From VGPI01 sp964482845 (GTDB lineage: Bacteria > Cloacimonadota > Cloacimonadia > Cloacimonadales > Cloacimonadaceae): DNA of 15,579 bases. Both the position numbers and the translations under genes were made by a program. Below, one piece after another: positions 5,736 to 15,226 of the stretch (within the stretch, counting starts at the first letter, position 1; the number at the start of each line of letters is the position of its first letter). The DNA lies in contig CAYZZE010000053.1 of NCBI GenBank assembly GCA_964482845.1, positions 1 through 15,579 on the forward strand, written 5' to 3'. A model generated the notes under the pieces. That model made no database searches. It saw only the letters and a program-made list of their open reading frames with translations, and was not told where the DNA came from.

Positions 5736-5924
5736 CTGGGATGATGATTCTGTCCGGTCAGACATAAGGGAACTTTCAGAAGGCATTGCTCTGTGCTGAT
5801 CAATACTATTCTATGCTCGGCATAATCTGGATGTCATTGTTATGGATGAGCGAATCTGCGCATTTATCACCTGTTGGTTCTATTGAAGATATCTGACGTC
5901 ACAGAAACATCATCGGAGCCAAAG

Positions 5925-6017
5925 ATGAGCATTTTGAACTATCTGGATTGTTACAATTCCGTAACAATCCAACCAATCAGTATGGTTTTACAAGACCACA
6001 AAGGAGTGCGCTTTTGA
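5925..6017 (+). CDS. Putative 30-residue leader peptide overlapping the rpoB start
   Basis: An ATG at 5925 with GGAG (5915-5918) six bases upstream opens a 30-codon frame beginning MSILNYLDCYNSVTI and ending GVRF. Its TGA (6015-6017) overlaps the TTG start of rpoB (6014-6016) in the sequence TTGA, the classic geometry for translational coupling by re-initiation. The hairpin 5944-5971 lies entirely inside this frame, and the rpoB ribosome-binding site AAGGAG (6001-6006) lies in its last codons. A translating ribosome would therefore open the hairpin and deliver itself to the rpoB start. I see no known family. An open run of 30 codons can arise by chance, so the case rests on the start signal, the overlap and the enclosed hairpin. 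Confidence 0.35.
   Translation: MSILNYLDCYNSVTIQPISMVLQDHKGVRF
5944..5971 (+). promoter_or_regulatory. Stem-loop 3, perfect 11-bp stem upstream of rpoB
   Basis: TGGATTGTTAC (5944-5954) and GTAACAATCCA (5961-5971) pair exactly around the six-base loop AATTCC. It ends 29 bases before the rpoB ribosome-binding site. No T-run follows, so control of rpoB translation, mRNA stability or protein binding is more likely than termination. It cannot belong to the rpoB coding part if the start is at 6014. Confidence 0.6.
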
Positions 6018-6030
6018 GAAACATCAAAAG
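6001..6030 (+). promoter_or_regulatory. rpoB ribosome-binding site and start-codon hairpin
   Basis: AAGGAG (6001-6006) lies seven bases before TTG (6014-6016) and decides the rpoB start. CTTTTGA (6011-6017) and TCAAAAG (6024-6030) are exact complements around a six-base loop, so the start codon can be held in a weak, mostly AT stem. A TTG codon in such a stem suggests low intrinsic initiation. Confidence 0.5.
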
Positions 6031-9000
6031 TTATTCCCGGATCTCAAAGCGATTTGCCGAACTTGGAATACCTGAAATAGAAGTCCCAAATCTATTGGCA
6101 ATGCAAGTGGATGCTTTCAATGATTTCCTCCAGAAGGAAATCCATCCCCAACGCCGCAAGAGACAGGGACTTCAGGCAGTGTTTGAGTCCATTTTCCCAC
6201 TGGAAGACAACAAGGGTAACTTCCTGCTGGAATTCATCGAGTATAGTATTCTCCAGGAAAAATATACGATAGAGGAATGCATTGAGCGCAACCTGTCATA
6301 TCAAGCGCCGCTCAAAGCAAAACTGCGCCTGACTGTTTATGGTCAAAATGAGGACAAAGGACGTGACCTCAAGGACTCCATAGAACAAGACGTGTTCCTC
6401 GGTGAAATACCGCTGATCACAGAACAGGGGACTTTTATCATCAACGGCGCCGAAAGAGTGGTTATTTCCCAGCTACAAAGATCCCCCGGTGTGTTCTTCA
6501 CGGAGGAAAAACATCCCAGCGGGAAGATGCTTTACTCAGCCAAAGTGATCCCCTACAATGGAAGTTGGCTAGAATTTGACATCGACATTCATGATGTTAT
6601 GTTTGTTCATATCGACAAACGGCGCAAATTGCCTGTATCGATTCTTTTACGCGCTGTAGGACTTTCGACGGATGATGATCTGCGGCGGACTTTCTATAAG
6701 AGCGAAGTGTTGGATCTTGCGGCAGCCAAGGGACGTCACCTGATGTATGACATCCATGTACCGGATAAACCCGAACCCATCGCTCTTGCAAATGAGATCA
6801 TCACAGATACTTTGATCAATGAACTGAAGGATTCGGGCATTAAACAGGCTGAATTGATCGATTATAACTATGAGATCGCGCGTAAGGTCTTGGAAAACAC
6901 TATAGGCAAGGACCCCACCCACAGCCAGGAAGAAGCCCTCAAAAAGATCTACACTCTTGTTCGTCCCGGCGAAGAAGCCACAGTAGAAACAGCAAAGGCA
7001 CTCGTGGACAGGATGTTCTTCAATGAGAAAAGATACAACCTGGGTAGCGTAGGGCGCTATAAAATCAATTGCCGGCTCGGTATTGATGTGCCAATCGACA
7101 AATTGACCCTGACGATAGATGATTTTGTCCATATTTTCAAGACCTTGGTCAATATTTACCATGACGAAGACGAGATAGATGACATCGACAATCTCGCCAA
7201 CCGCAGGATACGGACAGTCGGCGAGTTACTACAGGAGCAGTATAATACCGGTCTTTTAATGGTGGCACGGATCATCCAGGAGAGAATGGCTATATCAAGT
7301 ACGGACGAGGTCACTGTCCATGATCTGGTTAATAGCAATGCTCTGATCTCTGTAGTTTCTTCCTTCTTCCTGACTGGCCAATTGTCGCAGTATATGGAGC
7401 AGACAAATCCCTTGGCTGCCCTTCGCCACAAACGTGCCTTGTCCGCTCTTGGACCGGGAGGTTTGACGCGTGACCGCGCTGGATTTGAGGTTCGTGACGT
7501 CCATTCGTCACATTATGGCCGGGTATGTCCTGTCGAAACACCTGAAGGGCCCAATATCGGCTTGATCGTTTCACCTGCTATTTATTCGCGGATCAACCAG
7601 TATGGATTCATCGAAACCCCATACCGTAAAGTGATCTGTGGAGTGGTGACCGACGAGTATGAGTTTTTGGATGCCGCACAGGAAGAGAAATACATTATCG
7701 CGCAATCCAATGTAACGCTTAACGATAAACGGCAGATTGTGGACGAAGCCGTTTTCGCTCGTGAGCGGGGTGAATTTATCCAGGTGAGTCCCAAACAGGT
7801 TCAGTATATGGATGTATCGCCCCAGCAGATGGTGTCCGTTTCCGCAGCAATGATTCCCTTCCTCGAGCATGATGACGCAAATCGTGCATTGATGGGATCG
7901 AATATGCAGCGCCAAGCGGTTCCATTGATCAATCCGCAAGCACCATTAGTTGGCACTGGAATGGAACGGATGACTGCAATGGACACAGCATGTGTGGCTA
8001 CAGCGCCTTATGACGGTATCGTGACTGGTATCACCTCATCCTACATTGATGTTAAACCGACCAATGAGAAGGACGAAGCCGCATTCCTGGGCACCTCTTC
8101 CCGCATCCTTATGAAAAAGTTCTTGCGAACCAACCAGGATACATGTGTCAATCAGCGCCCAAGTGTCCGGATCGGCGACGTCGTTCGTAAAGGGCAGGCG
8201 ATCTCTGATGGTCCTTGTATCGAAGACAATCGTTTGGCTTTGGGCACCAATATGCTGGTTGCTTTTATGCCTTGGTATGGCTATAATTATGAAGATGCCA
8301 TCATCATCAGCGAGCAGGTTGCCAGGGATGACGCTCTTACATCGATTTACATCGAAGAACTGGAGATCTTGGTTCGTAACGTTAAAAACGGCAAGGAAGA
8401 ACTCGCTTATGACATTCCCAATGTTCCTGCTCAAGCCCTGAGAAATCTCGACAAAACCGGAATCATCCGAGTCGGTTCTGTAGTCACGGCCGGCGATGTG
8501 ATCGTTGGTAAAGTGACGCCAAAATCGATCGAGATCGATCCATCTCCGGAAGAGAATTTGATGCGTGCACTATTTGGCGATAGAGCTGGCGACTTTACTA
8601 ATAGTTCGCTCAAAGCCAAACCTGGCATGGAGGGTGTGGTCATCGATGTGAAGGTATTCTCGCGCCTGGAGGATGGCTCTGACTTTGATGAAAACTCCAA
8701 CGAGAAGATCAAGAAACTCAAAGCGGATTTGGAAGAGCGTCGCGCGAAAATAGATCAGTTCAGGGAAGAGAAACTATCCGAACTTCTATTGGGACAGAAG
8801 GCAAAGAATATCTGGGACGAGAAGAGTAATGTTTACTTTGTCGCCCCCGGCAAAAAAATCAACTCAGATGATCTGAAGAAAATCAACTTTAAAAAATTGG
8901 ACATGGATGTGGATCTGGTCGAAAGTGATCAGGTTAGCACCGAGATTTACCAGAAAGTAATTCTCAAAGTGAGACAATCACTGGAAATCAGTGAAAACAT

Positions 9001-9793
9001 CTTCAAAAAATCCCGCGAGCGCCTTAAACACGGAGACGAACTACAATACGGCGTGCGTAAGATGGTCAAGGTATATGTCGCCAAAAAGCGCAAGATCGAG
9101 GTCGGCGACAAAATGGCAGGCCGTCACGGAAACAAAGGTGTCATCTCCATTGTTGCCCCGATTGAAGACATGCCCTTTATGGAAGACGGTACACCTGTCG
9201 ATATCGTGTTAAATCCTCTGGGTGTTCCATCCCGTATGAATATAGGGCAAATCATGGAAACCCATCTCGGAATGGCCGCACGTATATTGGGCTTTGAAGT
9301 GGAAACTCCGATCTTTGACGGCGCTACGATCGATGATATCCAGTCCGAACTCGTCGGAGCAGGCCTTTCGCCAGACGGGAAACAGACACTATATGACGGA
9401 AAGAGCGGCGAACCATTCAATGAACAAGTTACCGTGGGCGTCATATATATGATGAAACTAAATCATCTGGTTGCGGACAAGATGCATGCCCGCTCAACTG
9501 GTCCTTACTCACTGATCACACAACAGCCATTGGGCGGAAAAGCCCAACACGGCGGTCAGAGACTGGGAGAAATGGAAGTATGGGCTCTGGAAGCATATGG
9601 TGCCGCCAATCTGCTGGAAGAAATGCTTACCATCAAGTCGGATGACGTTGATGGCAGGAACAACGCGTTCAAAGCCATTACCCGGGGAGAAAATCCACCA
9701 GCACCAGGAATACCAGAATCCTTTAACGTACTTATCAGCGAACTCAAATCACTCGGTTTTGATATTGAGTTCGTGCCCGAGCAGGAATCATAA
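6014..9793 (+). CDS. rpoB: DNA-directed RNA polymerase subunit beta
   Basis: The beta subunit forms one side of the catalytic cleft of RNA polymerase and binds the RNA-DNA hybrid. The 1259-residue product covers the full family. It has LQRSPGVFF near residue 155, the rifampicin-binding segment GQLSQYMEQTNPL through SALGPGGLTRDRAG (about 456-490), NYEDAIIISE near 757, GDKMAGRHGNKG near 1030 and the C-terminal clamp motif GEMEVWALEAYGAANL. I chose TTG 6014 because AAGGAG lies seven bases upstream. The protein then starts near the usual beta N-terminus, ahead of the conserved segment IEVPNLLAMQVDAF. An upstream TTG at 5948 would add 22 residues without a ribosome-binding site. Two rifampicin-contact positions differ from the usual residues: Glu462 for E. 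coli Asp516 and Ala475 for Arg529. rpoC starts five bases after the stop. Confidence 0.97.
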   Translation: MRNIKSYSRISKRFAELGIPEIEVPNLLAMQVDAFNDFLQKEIHPQRRKRQGLQAVFESIFPLEDNKGNFLLEFIEYSILQEKYTIEECIERNLSYQAPLKAKLRLTVYGQNEDKGRDLKDSIEQDVFLGEIPLITEQGTFIINGAERVVISQLQRSPGVFFTEEKHPSGKMLYSAKVIPYNGSWLEFDIDIHDVMFVHIDKRRKLPVSILLRAVGLSTDDDLRRTFYKSEVLDLAAAKGRHLMYDIHVPDKPEPIALANEIITDTLINELKDSGIKQAELIDYNYEIARKVLENTIGKDPTHSQEEALKKIYTLVRPGEEATVETAKALVDRMFFNEKRYNLGSVGRYKINCRLGIDVPIDKLTLTIDDFVHIFKTLVNIYHDEDEIDDIDNLANRRIRTVGELLQEQYNTGLLMVARIIQERMAISSTDEVTVHDLVNSNALISVVSSFFLTGQLSQYMEQTNPLAALRHKRALSALGPGGLTRDRAGFEVRDVHSSHYGRVCPVETPEGPNIGLIVSPAIYSRINQYGFIETPYRKVICGVVTDEYEFLDAAQEEKYIIAQSNVTLNDKRQIVDEAVFARERGEFIQVSPKQVQYMDVSPQQMVSVSAAMIPFLEHDDANRALMGSNMQRQAVPLINPQAPLVGTGMERMTAMDTACVATAPYDGIVTGITSSYIDVKPTNEKDEAAFLGTSSRILMKKFLRTNQDTCVNQRPSVRIGDVVRKGQAISDGPCIEDNRLALGTNMLVAFMPWYGYNYEDAIIISEQVARDDALTSIYIEELEILVRNVKNGKEELAYDIPNVPAQALRNLDKTGIIRVGSVVTAGDVIVGKVTPKSIEIDPSPEENLMRALFGDRAGDFTNSSLKAKPGMEGVVIDVKVFSRLEDGSDFDENSNEKIKKLKADLEERRAKIDQFREEKLSELLLGQKAKNIWDEKSNVYFVAPGKKINSDDLKKINFKKLDMDVDLVESDQVSTEIYQKVILKVRQSLEISENIFKKSRERLKHGDELQYGVRKMVKVYVAKKRKIEVGDKMAGRHGNKGVISIVAPIEDMPFMEDGTPVDIVLNPLGVPSRMNIGQIMETHLGMAARILGFEVETPIFDGATIDDIQSELVGAGLSPDGKQTLYDGKSGEPFNEQVTVGVIYMMKLNHLVADKMHARSTGPYSLITQQPLGGKAQHGGQRLGEMEVWALEAYGAANLLEEMLTIKSDDVDGRNNAFKAITRGENPPAPGIPESFNVLISELKSLGFDIEFVPEQES

Positions 9794-9798
9794 GGGAA

Positions 9799-12700
9799 AT
9801 GACAGATATGGCTATGAGAAAAGATATAAAACCAAACGATTATGATGTGGTAAGGATCAGGATCGCCTCTCCCGAAACGATCATCAATGATTGGTCAAAT
9901 GGAGAGGTGACCAAACCAGACACATTGAATTACCGGACTCTCAAACCCGAAAAAGACGGCTTGTTCTGTGAACGCATCTTTGGGCCCGAGCGCGACTATG
10001 AATGCGCTTGCGGGAAGTACAAGAAAAAACGTTTTCAAAACACTGTCTGTGACCGTTGTAACGTCCTGGTTACCACATCAAGGGTCAGGCGCACCCGTAT
10101 GGGACATATCGAATTGGCGGTTCCTGTTGCTCATATCTGGTTCGTAAAAAGCGCTCCCAGCAAGATCGGAACTCTCCTTGATTTGACCATCAAAGATCTG
10201 GAACGAGTCCTATATTACGAATCTTATATTGTGGTCGATCCCGGTGACAGTCCCTACGAAAAGATGGAACTTCTGGAAGTCGATGAATACTACGAGATAA
10301 GGGACAAAGTAGGTGATAACTTCATTGCCCTGATGGGAGGCGAAGCGATCCGCGAATTGCTAAAAAGCATCAATCTTGCCGATGAAGCATTGAACCTCAG
10401 AGCACGCCTCAAGATGGAAGAATCCGCCCTCAAGAAACAAAAGCTGATAAACAAATTGAGGATCGTGGACGCTCTGATCAAATCCGGCAACAAACCCGAA
10501 TTTATGGTCATGGAAGTATTGCCTGTCCTGCCCCCAACTCTCAGACCGCTTGTTCCGCTTGAGGGAGGCAGATTTGCCACGGCTGATTTCAATGACCTCT
10601 ATCGCCGTGTCATTACCCGCAACAATCGTCTGAAACAACTATTGGACATCCGGGCACCGGAGGTTATCCTCCGCAATGAAAAAAGAATGTTGCAGGAAGC
10701 GGTAGATGCCCTGATCGATAATTCCCGCAAACCGCGCCCGGTCAGAGGCAGAGGAAACCGGCCACTCAAATCCTTGACAGACCAATTGAAGGGAAAGCAA
10801 GGCAGATTCCGTCAGAATCTCTTGGGAAAAAGGGTCGATTATTCGGGACGTTCAGTGATCACGGTCGGACCGGAACTCAAACTCTATCAGTGCGGGTTAC
10901 CCAAGGAGATGGCAGTAGAACTCTTCAAACCCTATCTCATTGAGCGGCTTCAAAAAATGGGTGAAGTGGACAAGGTAAAAAATGCCAAAAAATTGATCGA
11001 AAAAAAGCAGCCCGAGATTTGGTCAATACTTGAAGATGTCGTCAAGGACTATCCGGTCTTACTAAACCGGGCGCCTACGCTACATCGCCTTGGCATACAA
11101 GCATTTATCCCAGTTTTAACCGACATTAAAGCGATCCAATTGCATCCCATGGTCTGCGTTCCGTTTAATGCCGACTTTGACGGCGACCAGATGGGCGTAT
11201 ACGTCCCATTGTCCCAGGAAGCACAAGTGGAGGCACGAGTCCTGCTCCTTTCCACCCGAAACCTGCTTCTCCCAGCCAATGGTCGATTGGCTATGGCCGC
11301 AAACCAAGATATTGTGCTTGGCTGTTATTATCTGACCATGGAAGCGAGCCCCACCCCCGAGGACCATAGTAAACTCCGTCATTTCTTTGATCTGGATGAG
11401 GTAGTTACCGCCTATGAAATAGATGAGCATTTATGCAGCGTCAAAAGCGGTGAGCCACAGACCAGATCATTGGATCTTCATTCTTGGATCAGGGTCAAGA
11501 TAACCAATGAGTATATCGTGACCACGGTTGGCAGAGTTATCTTCAATCAGATCCTTCCTCCCCAGATCGGCTTCCAGAATATTGCCTACGACAAAGGCAA
11601 GTTGAACGATCTGGCGATGCTGTGCTTTGATGCCGTAGGGCAATGGGAGACCGCCGTGATTCTTGATAACCTGAAGGAATTGGGATTCCGGTATGCCACT
11701 CGTTCCGGAGTTACGTTCAGTTTTGATGATATCATTGTTCCCAAGCGAAAGAATGAGATCATCGAACAATCCGAAACTGAAGTCCAGAAGATCTATGATC
11801 TCTATCAAAAAGGCGGAATCACCGAAAATGAAAGATTTGGGCGTGTCGTTGATCAGTGGAAGAAGACCACCGTTCGAGTTACCGACGAACTTATGGAAGA
11901 ACTGTCCCAAAGCAGAAAGGGGCTCAATTCCATATATCTCATGTATAAATCAGGTGCCCGCGGCAGCAAAGACCAAATCAAACAATTGGGTGGTATGCGC
12001 GGTTTGATGGACAAACCTACCAAGATCGGATCATCCGGCGGTGCTGACGTTATTGAAACACCCATCAAATCTAACTTCAAGGAAGGACTTACCGTTCTTG
12101 AATACTTCATTTCGACCCACGGAGCCAGAAAGGGATTGGCTGATACAGCTCTTAAAACTGCCGATGCCGGTTATCTTACGCGTCGCTTGGTTGACGTGGC
12201 ACAGAATGCCATTATCACCGACGAAGATTGTGGAACCATACGCGGCGTGGATATGGCTGTACTCAAAGAAGGCAACGAGATCGTGCAGACCCTTGCAGAG
12301 CGTATTTCGGGAAGAACTGCTGCAGAAGACATCATTGACCCCGTTACCGGTAAAGTAATGATCCTAAGCGGCGAAGAGATCTCCACCAAGCTGGCCAAGA
12401 CCATCCAAAATCATGGTCTCATCTCGGTAAGAGTGAGATCCGTCCTCACCTGCGAAGCCGATCGTGGCATTTGCGCAAAATGCTATGGACGCAACCTCGC
12501 CACCCAGAAAGCAACCATTATCGGTGATCCGGTTGGCATCATTGCCGCACAGAGCATCGGTGAACCCGGCACTCAATTGACCCTGAGAACTTTCCACATT
12601 GGTGGTGCTGCCAGTACTGCAACTGACCTCGCCGAGGTCGTTGCAAGTTGTGACGGTGTCGTCAAATTTGACCGCATGAACACCGTCACCAATCCCCAAA

Positions 12701-14283
12701 ATGAGATGATCTCTGTCAGCCATCTGGGTAAGATCTTCATCGTGGATCCCGAAGACCAAGACAAAGTGTTGGAGGAGTATAAAGTAGAATATGCTGCCAC
12801 GGTCTATGTCCGACATGGACAAAGTATCGTAACCAACACCAAAATAATGAGCTGGGATCAGTTCAACAACCCGCTGATCTCTACTGCAAAAGGTGTATTG
12901 CATTACGAGAACTTCATCAAAGACATCACGTTCAAAGAAGAATTCAATGAGATTATCTTCTCCCGTGAGATCACCATTATCGAATCTAAAGACCGCAAGA
13001 AACAACCACAATTCCGTATCGTCGGCGATGATGACACTGTGACCCTTGTTCCTTTGCCCGCCGGGCTGATCATCCGCGTCGAAAACGGCAGTTACGTCCA
13101 CACTGGACAGATCCTGGGACAGACCTCCAGGGTGACCATCAAGCAGCGCGATATTACTGGTGGATTGCCTCGCGTTGAAGATCTCTTTGAAGCAAGAGTG
13201 CCCAAGGAAAAAGCGAAGATCTCCGATATCGACGGCACCGTTACCATCGGTGGCTTAAAAAAGACCGGACGCGACATTTTCGTTACGCCCACTAATGGCC
13301 TTTACGCTTCAACCGATGGCAAGATCCAACTCGGAACGGATGAATACTCAAACCACATCTATCTCCTGCCCGAGAATACCATCTTTGCCGAGGAAGACGG
13401 CAAGGTCACGATCGTGGAAAATACCAAGACCCGCAAAGTGATCTCGATCGCCAAGCGTAAGAAAAACCCCGTGGAATACGAGATACCAAAGAAACTCGAT
13501 ATTATCGTGCATCAGGACGAAAACGTCAAAGCGGGTGCTCCTCTTTGCGGATTGATCTTTGAGATCCCGCTTAATCAGGGTAGCATCGTGGAAAATGGCG
13601 ACGTTGTCAAAAAACAGCAGCCCCTTGCCGGACGCAAATACACTATCCCGTCCGGGAAGCGGATCATCGTCCACCAAGGCGATTACGTCGAAAGCGGAGA
13701 CGCTTTGTCCGATGGACCACTGGATCCACATGACATGCTCGTCAAAGGTATTATCGAAGCCCAGATGCTGATCCTCAACGAGATTCAGGAGATCTACCGC
13801 AAACAAGGCGTCAAGATCGATGACAAACACATCAGCGTCATCATCCGGCAGATGTTCAAAAAAGTCCGAATCACCGATCCCGGCGATACTTCCTTCCTCG
13901 AAGGCGACGTGGTGGACAAGATAATTGTAGAAAAAGAAAACCGCGCCACTCAAGACTTGGGTGCCAAACCTTCTCAGTTTGAACAATTGCTGCTCGGCAT
14001 CACCAAGACATCCCTGCTCACCGAAAGTTGGCTTTCTGCCGCTTCCTTCCAGGAGACCACCAAGGTCTTGACCAAAGCTGCCATCGAAGGACGGGTTGAC
14101 CGCCTTGAGGGCTTGAAGGAAAGCATCATCCTGGGTCACAAGATACCGGTCGGAACTGGAACCAAGGTGTATAACTCGATGTTAAAACACGCCGTGGCTC
14201 AAGGTAAGACCGTAGCTCAGATCATTGAAGAATATGCGCATCCGATTGTGCAGGATGCCGTTGAAGATATACTCGACTTTTAG
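9799..14283 (+). CDS. rpoC: DNA-directed RNA polymerase subunit beta-prime
   Basis: Beta-prime carries the catalytic magnesium site of RNA polymerase. The product has 1494 residues from ATG 9799. In-frame ATG codons at 9808 and 9814 are alternatives, because AAGGGA (9792-9797) is only one base before the first ATG and suits 9808 at least as well. Visible parts are the N-terminal zinc site (Cys69, Cys71, Cys84, Cys87), VRRTRMGHIELAVPVAHIW and GKRVDYSGRSVI. The metal-binding NADFDGD is at 457-463 (Asp459, Asp461, Asp463). The second zinc site is Cys811, Cys885, Cys892 and Cys895, and the trigger-loop region GEPGTQLTLRTFHIGG falls near 920-935. Several normally invariant residues just after the catalytic loop are changed (Gly466, Tyr468, Leu491, Ala501, Asn502). 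The gene overlaps nothing and is followed 21 bases later by rpsL. Confidence 0.97.
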   Translation: MTDMAMRKDIKPNDYDVVRIRIASPETIINDWSNGEVTKPDTLNYRTLKPEKDGLFCERIFGPERDYECACGKYKKKRFQNTVCDRCNVLVTTSRVRRTRMGHIELAVPVAHIWFVKSAPSKIGTLLDLTIKDLERVLYYESYIVVDPGDSPYEKMELLEVDEYYEIRDKVGDNFIALMGGEAIRELLKSINLADEALNLRARLKMEESALKKQKLINKLRIVDALIKSGNKPEFMVMEVLPVLPPTLRPLVPLEGGRFATADFNDLYRRVITRNNRLKQLLDIRAPEVILRNEKRMLQEAVDALIDNSRKPRPVRGRGNRPLKSLTDQLKGKQGRFRQNLLGKRVDYSGRSVITVGPELKLYQCGLPKEMAVELFKPYLIERLQKMGEVDKVKNAKKLIEKKQPEIWSILEDVVKDYPVLLNRAPTLHRLGIQAFIPVLTDIKAIQLHPMVCVPFNADFDGDQMGVYVPLSQEAQVEARVLLLSTRNLLLPANGRLAMAANQDIVLGCYYLTMEASPTPEDHSKLRHFFDLDEVVTAYEIDEHLCSVKSGEPQTRSLDLHSWIRVKITNEYIVTTVGRVIFNQILPPQIGFQNIAYDKGKLNDLAMLCFDAVGQWETAVILDNLKELGFRYATRSGVTFSFDDIIVPKRKNEIIEQSETEVQKIYDLYQKGGITENERFGRVVDQWKKTTVRVTDELMEELSQSRKGLNSIYLMYKSGARGSKDQIKQLGGMRGLMDKPTKIGSSGGADVIETPIKSNFKEGLTVLEYFISTHGARKGLADTALKTADAGYLTRRLVDVAQNAIITDEDCGTIRGVDMAVLKEGNEIVQTLAERISGRTAAEDIIDPVTGKVMILSGEEISTKLAKTIQNHGLISVRVRSVLTCEADRGICAKCYGRNLATQKATIIGDPVGIIAAQSIGEPGTQLTLRTFHIGGAASTATDLAEVVASCDGVVKFDRMNTVTNPQNEMISVSHLGKIFIVDPEDQDKVLEEYKVEYAATVYVRHGQSIVTNTKIMSWDQFNNPLISTAKGVLHYENFIKDITFKEEFNEIIFSREITIIESKDRKKQPQFRIVGDDDTVTLVPLPAGLIIRVENGSYVHTGQILGQTSRVTIKQRDITGGLPRVEDLFEARVPKEKAKISDIDGTVTIGGLKKTGRDIFVTPTNGLYASTDGKIQLGTDEYSNHIYLLPENTIFAEEDGKVTIVENTKTRKVISIAKRKKNPVEYEIPKKLDIIVHQDENVKAGAPLCGLIFEIPLNQGSIVENGDVVKKQQPLAGRKYTIPSGKRIIVHQGDYVESGDALSDGPLDPHDMLVKGIIEAQMLILNEIQEIYRKQGVKIDDKHISVIIRQMFKKVRITDPGDTSFLEGDVVDKIIVEKENRATQDLGAKPSQFEQLLLGITKTSLLTESWLSAASFQETTKVLTKAAIEGRVDRLEGLKESIILGHKIPVGTGTKVYNSMLKHAVAQGKTVAQIIEEYAHPIVQDAVEDILDF

Positions 14284-14304
14284 CAAAAAAACTGGAGGTA
14301 ATTA

Positions 14305-14685
14305 GTGCCAACCATCAATCAACTGGTTCGAAAAGGCAGACTGGAAATCATTAAAAAGAAGAAAAACAGGGCGCTCCTGGGATGTCCGCAAAGGCGCGGG
14401 GTATGCACGCGTGTTTACACGACGACGCCTAAAAAACCAAATTCTGCCCTCAGAAAAGTCGCTCGCGTCCGTCTCTCGCACGGCGTTGAAGTTACTGCCT
14501 ATATCCCCGGTGAAGGTCACAATCTGCAAGAACACTCAATTGTGCTCGTGCGCGGTGGTCGGGTCAAAGACCTTCCCGGTGTCCGTTATCACATAGTTCG
14601 TGGCGCTCTGGACGCCGCTGGCGTGGACAAGCGCCTCAAATCTCGTTCCAAATACGGAACCAAACGTCCAAAAGCCAAAAAGTAA
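14305..14685 (+). CDS. rpsL: 30S ribosomal protein S12
   Basis: S12 lies at the decoding centre and helps set translational accuracy. The 126-residue product starts with GTG at 14305, with GGAGGT (14294-14299) five bases before it, and begins MPTINQLVRKGR like other S12. Conserved segments are VCTRVYTTTPKKPNSALRK (residues 33-51) and RGGRVKDLPGVRYH (83-96). Lys43, Lys44 and Lys88, whose replacement causes streptomycin resistance in other bacteria, are all present. Asp89, the residue methylthiolated by RimO in many species, is also there. Twenty-one bases separate it from rpoC with no terminator, so rpsL is probably transcribed with the polymerase genes. Confidence 0.98.
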   Translation: MPTINQLVRKGRLEIIKKKKNRALLGCPQRRGVCTRVYTTTPKKPNSALRKVARVRLSHGVEVTAYIPGEGHNLQEHSIVLVRGGRVKDLPGVRYHIVRGALDAAGVDKRLKSRSKYGTKRPKAKK

Positions 14686-14701
14686 CCTGAGGTAGAGACC
14701 T

Positions 14702-15172
14702 ATGCCAAGAAAAAGAAAAGCCATCGTCCGGGAAGTGCTTCCGGATCCCAAATACAATGACGTTCAATTGACCATGTTTATGAACTGCATTATGAAATGC
14801 GGCAAAAAGAGCATTGCTGAAAAGATCGTCTATGGCGCTCTCGATATCATCGCCGCCAAAACCAAACAGGATGCCCTCGAGGTCTTCAAGACCGCGGTCG
14901 AGAACGTCCGTCCCCTGGTCAAGGTCGTGTCTCGACGCGTCGGCGGTTCAAACTATCAGATACCAATGGAAGTAAACGAAAAGAATGGCCGCGCCCTGGC
15001 TTTCCGCTGGGTGATCAGTTATGCCCGTAACCGCAATGAAAAAGGGATGATCGAAAAACTCGCCGCCGAATTGCTTGCTGCCTTCAAGAAAGAAGGCAGC
15101 AGCATCAAAAAACGCGAAGATACTCACAAAATGGCGGAAGCCAACAAAGCCTTCGCTCACCTTCGCTGGTAG
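14702..15172 (+). CDS. rpsG: 30S ribosomal protein S7
   Basis: S7 binds the 3' major domain of 16S rRNA, starts assembly of the small-subunit head and lines the E site. The 156-residue product has the usual length. It starts MPRKRKAIVREVLPDPKYND, has RRVGGSNYQIPMEV in the middle and ends with the signature KREDTHKMAEANKAFAHLRW. GAGGT (14689-14693) lies eight bases before the ATG. In E. coli S7 represses the str operon by binding the rpsL-rpsG spacer. Here that spacer is only 16 bases, too short for the E. coli type of site. A strong terminator follows 54 bases after the stop, where fusA is found in most bacteria. Confidence 0.98.
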   Translation: MPRKRKAIVREVLPDPKYNDVQLTMFMNCIMKCGKKSIAEKIVYGALDIIAAKTKQDALEVFKTAVENVRPLVKVVSRRVGGSNYQIPMEVNEKNGRALAFRWVISYARNRNEKGMIEKLAAELLAAFKKEGSSIKKREDTHKMAEANKAFAHLRW

Positions 15173-15226
15173 ATAACTACATCACCCATTGGGGCGATCG
15201 CACAGATTCGCCCTCGCAATTTGCAT

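Noticed and set aside
5162..5803. 213-codon minus-strand frame over rplL
   Set aside because: It is antisense to rplL and the rplJ end, with composition explained by the complement of the real genes and no family resemblance.
5948..6013. TTG at 5948 as the rpoB start
   Set aside because: No ribosome-binding site precedes it, it lies inside a perfect hairpin, and TTG 6014 has AAGGAG seven bases upstream and gives a normal-length N-terminus.
13348..14139. 263-codon minus-strand frame inside rpoC
   Set aside because: It is a long shadow frame antisense to a well-conserved part of rpoC, with no ribosome-binding site or known motif. The same applies to 12364-13101.
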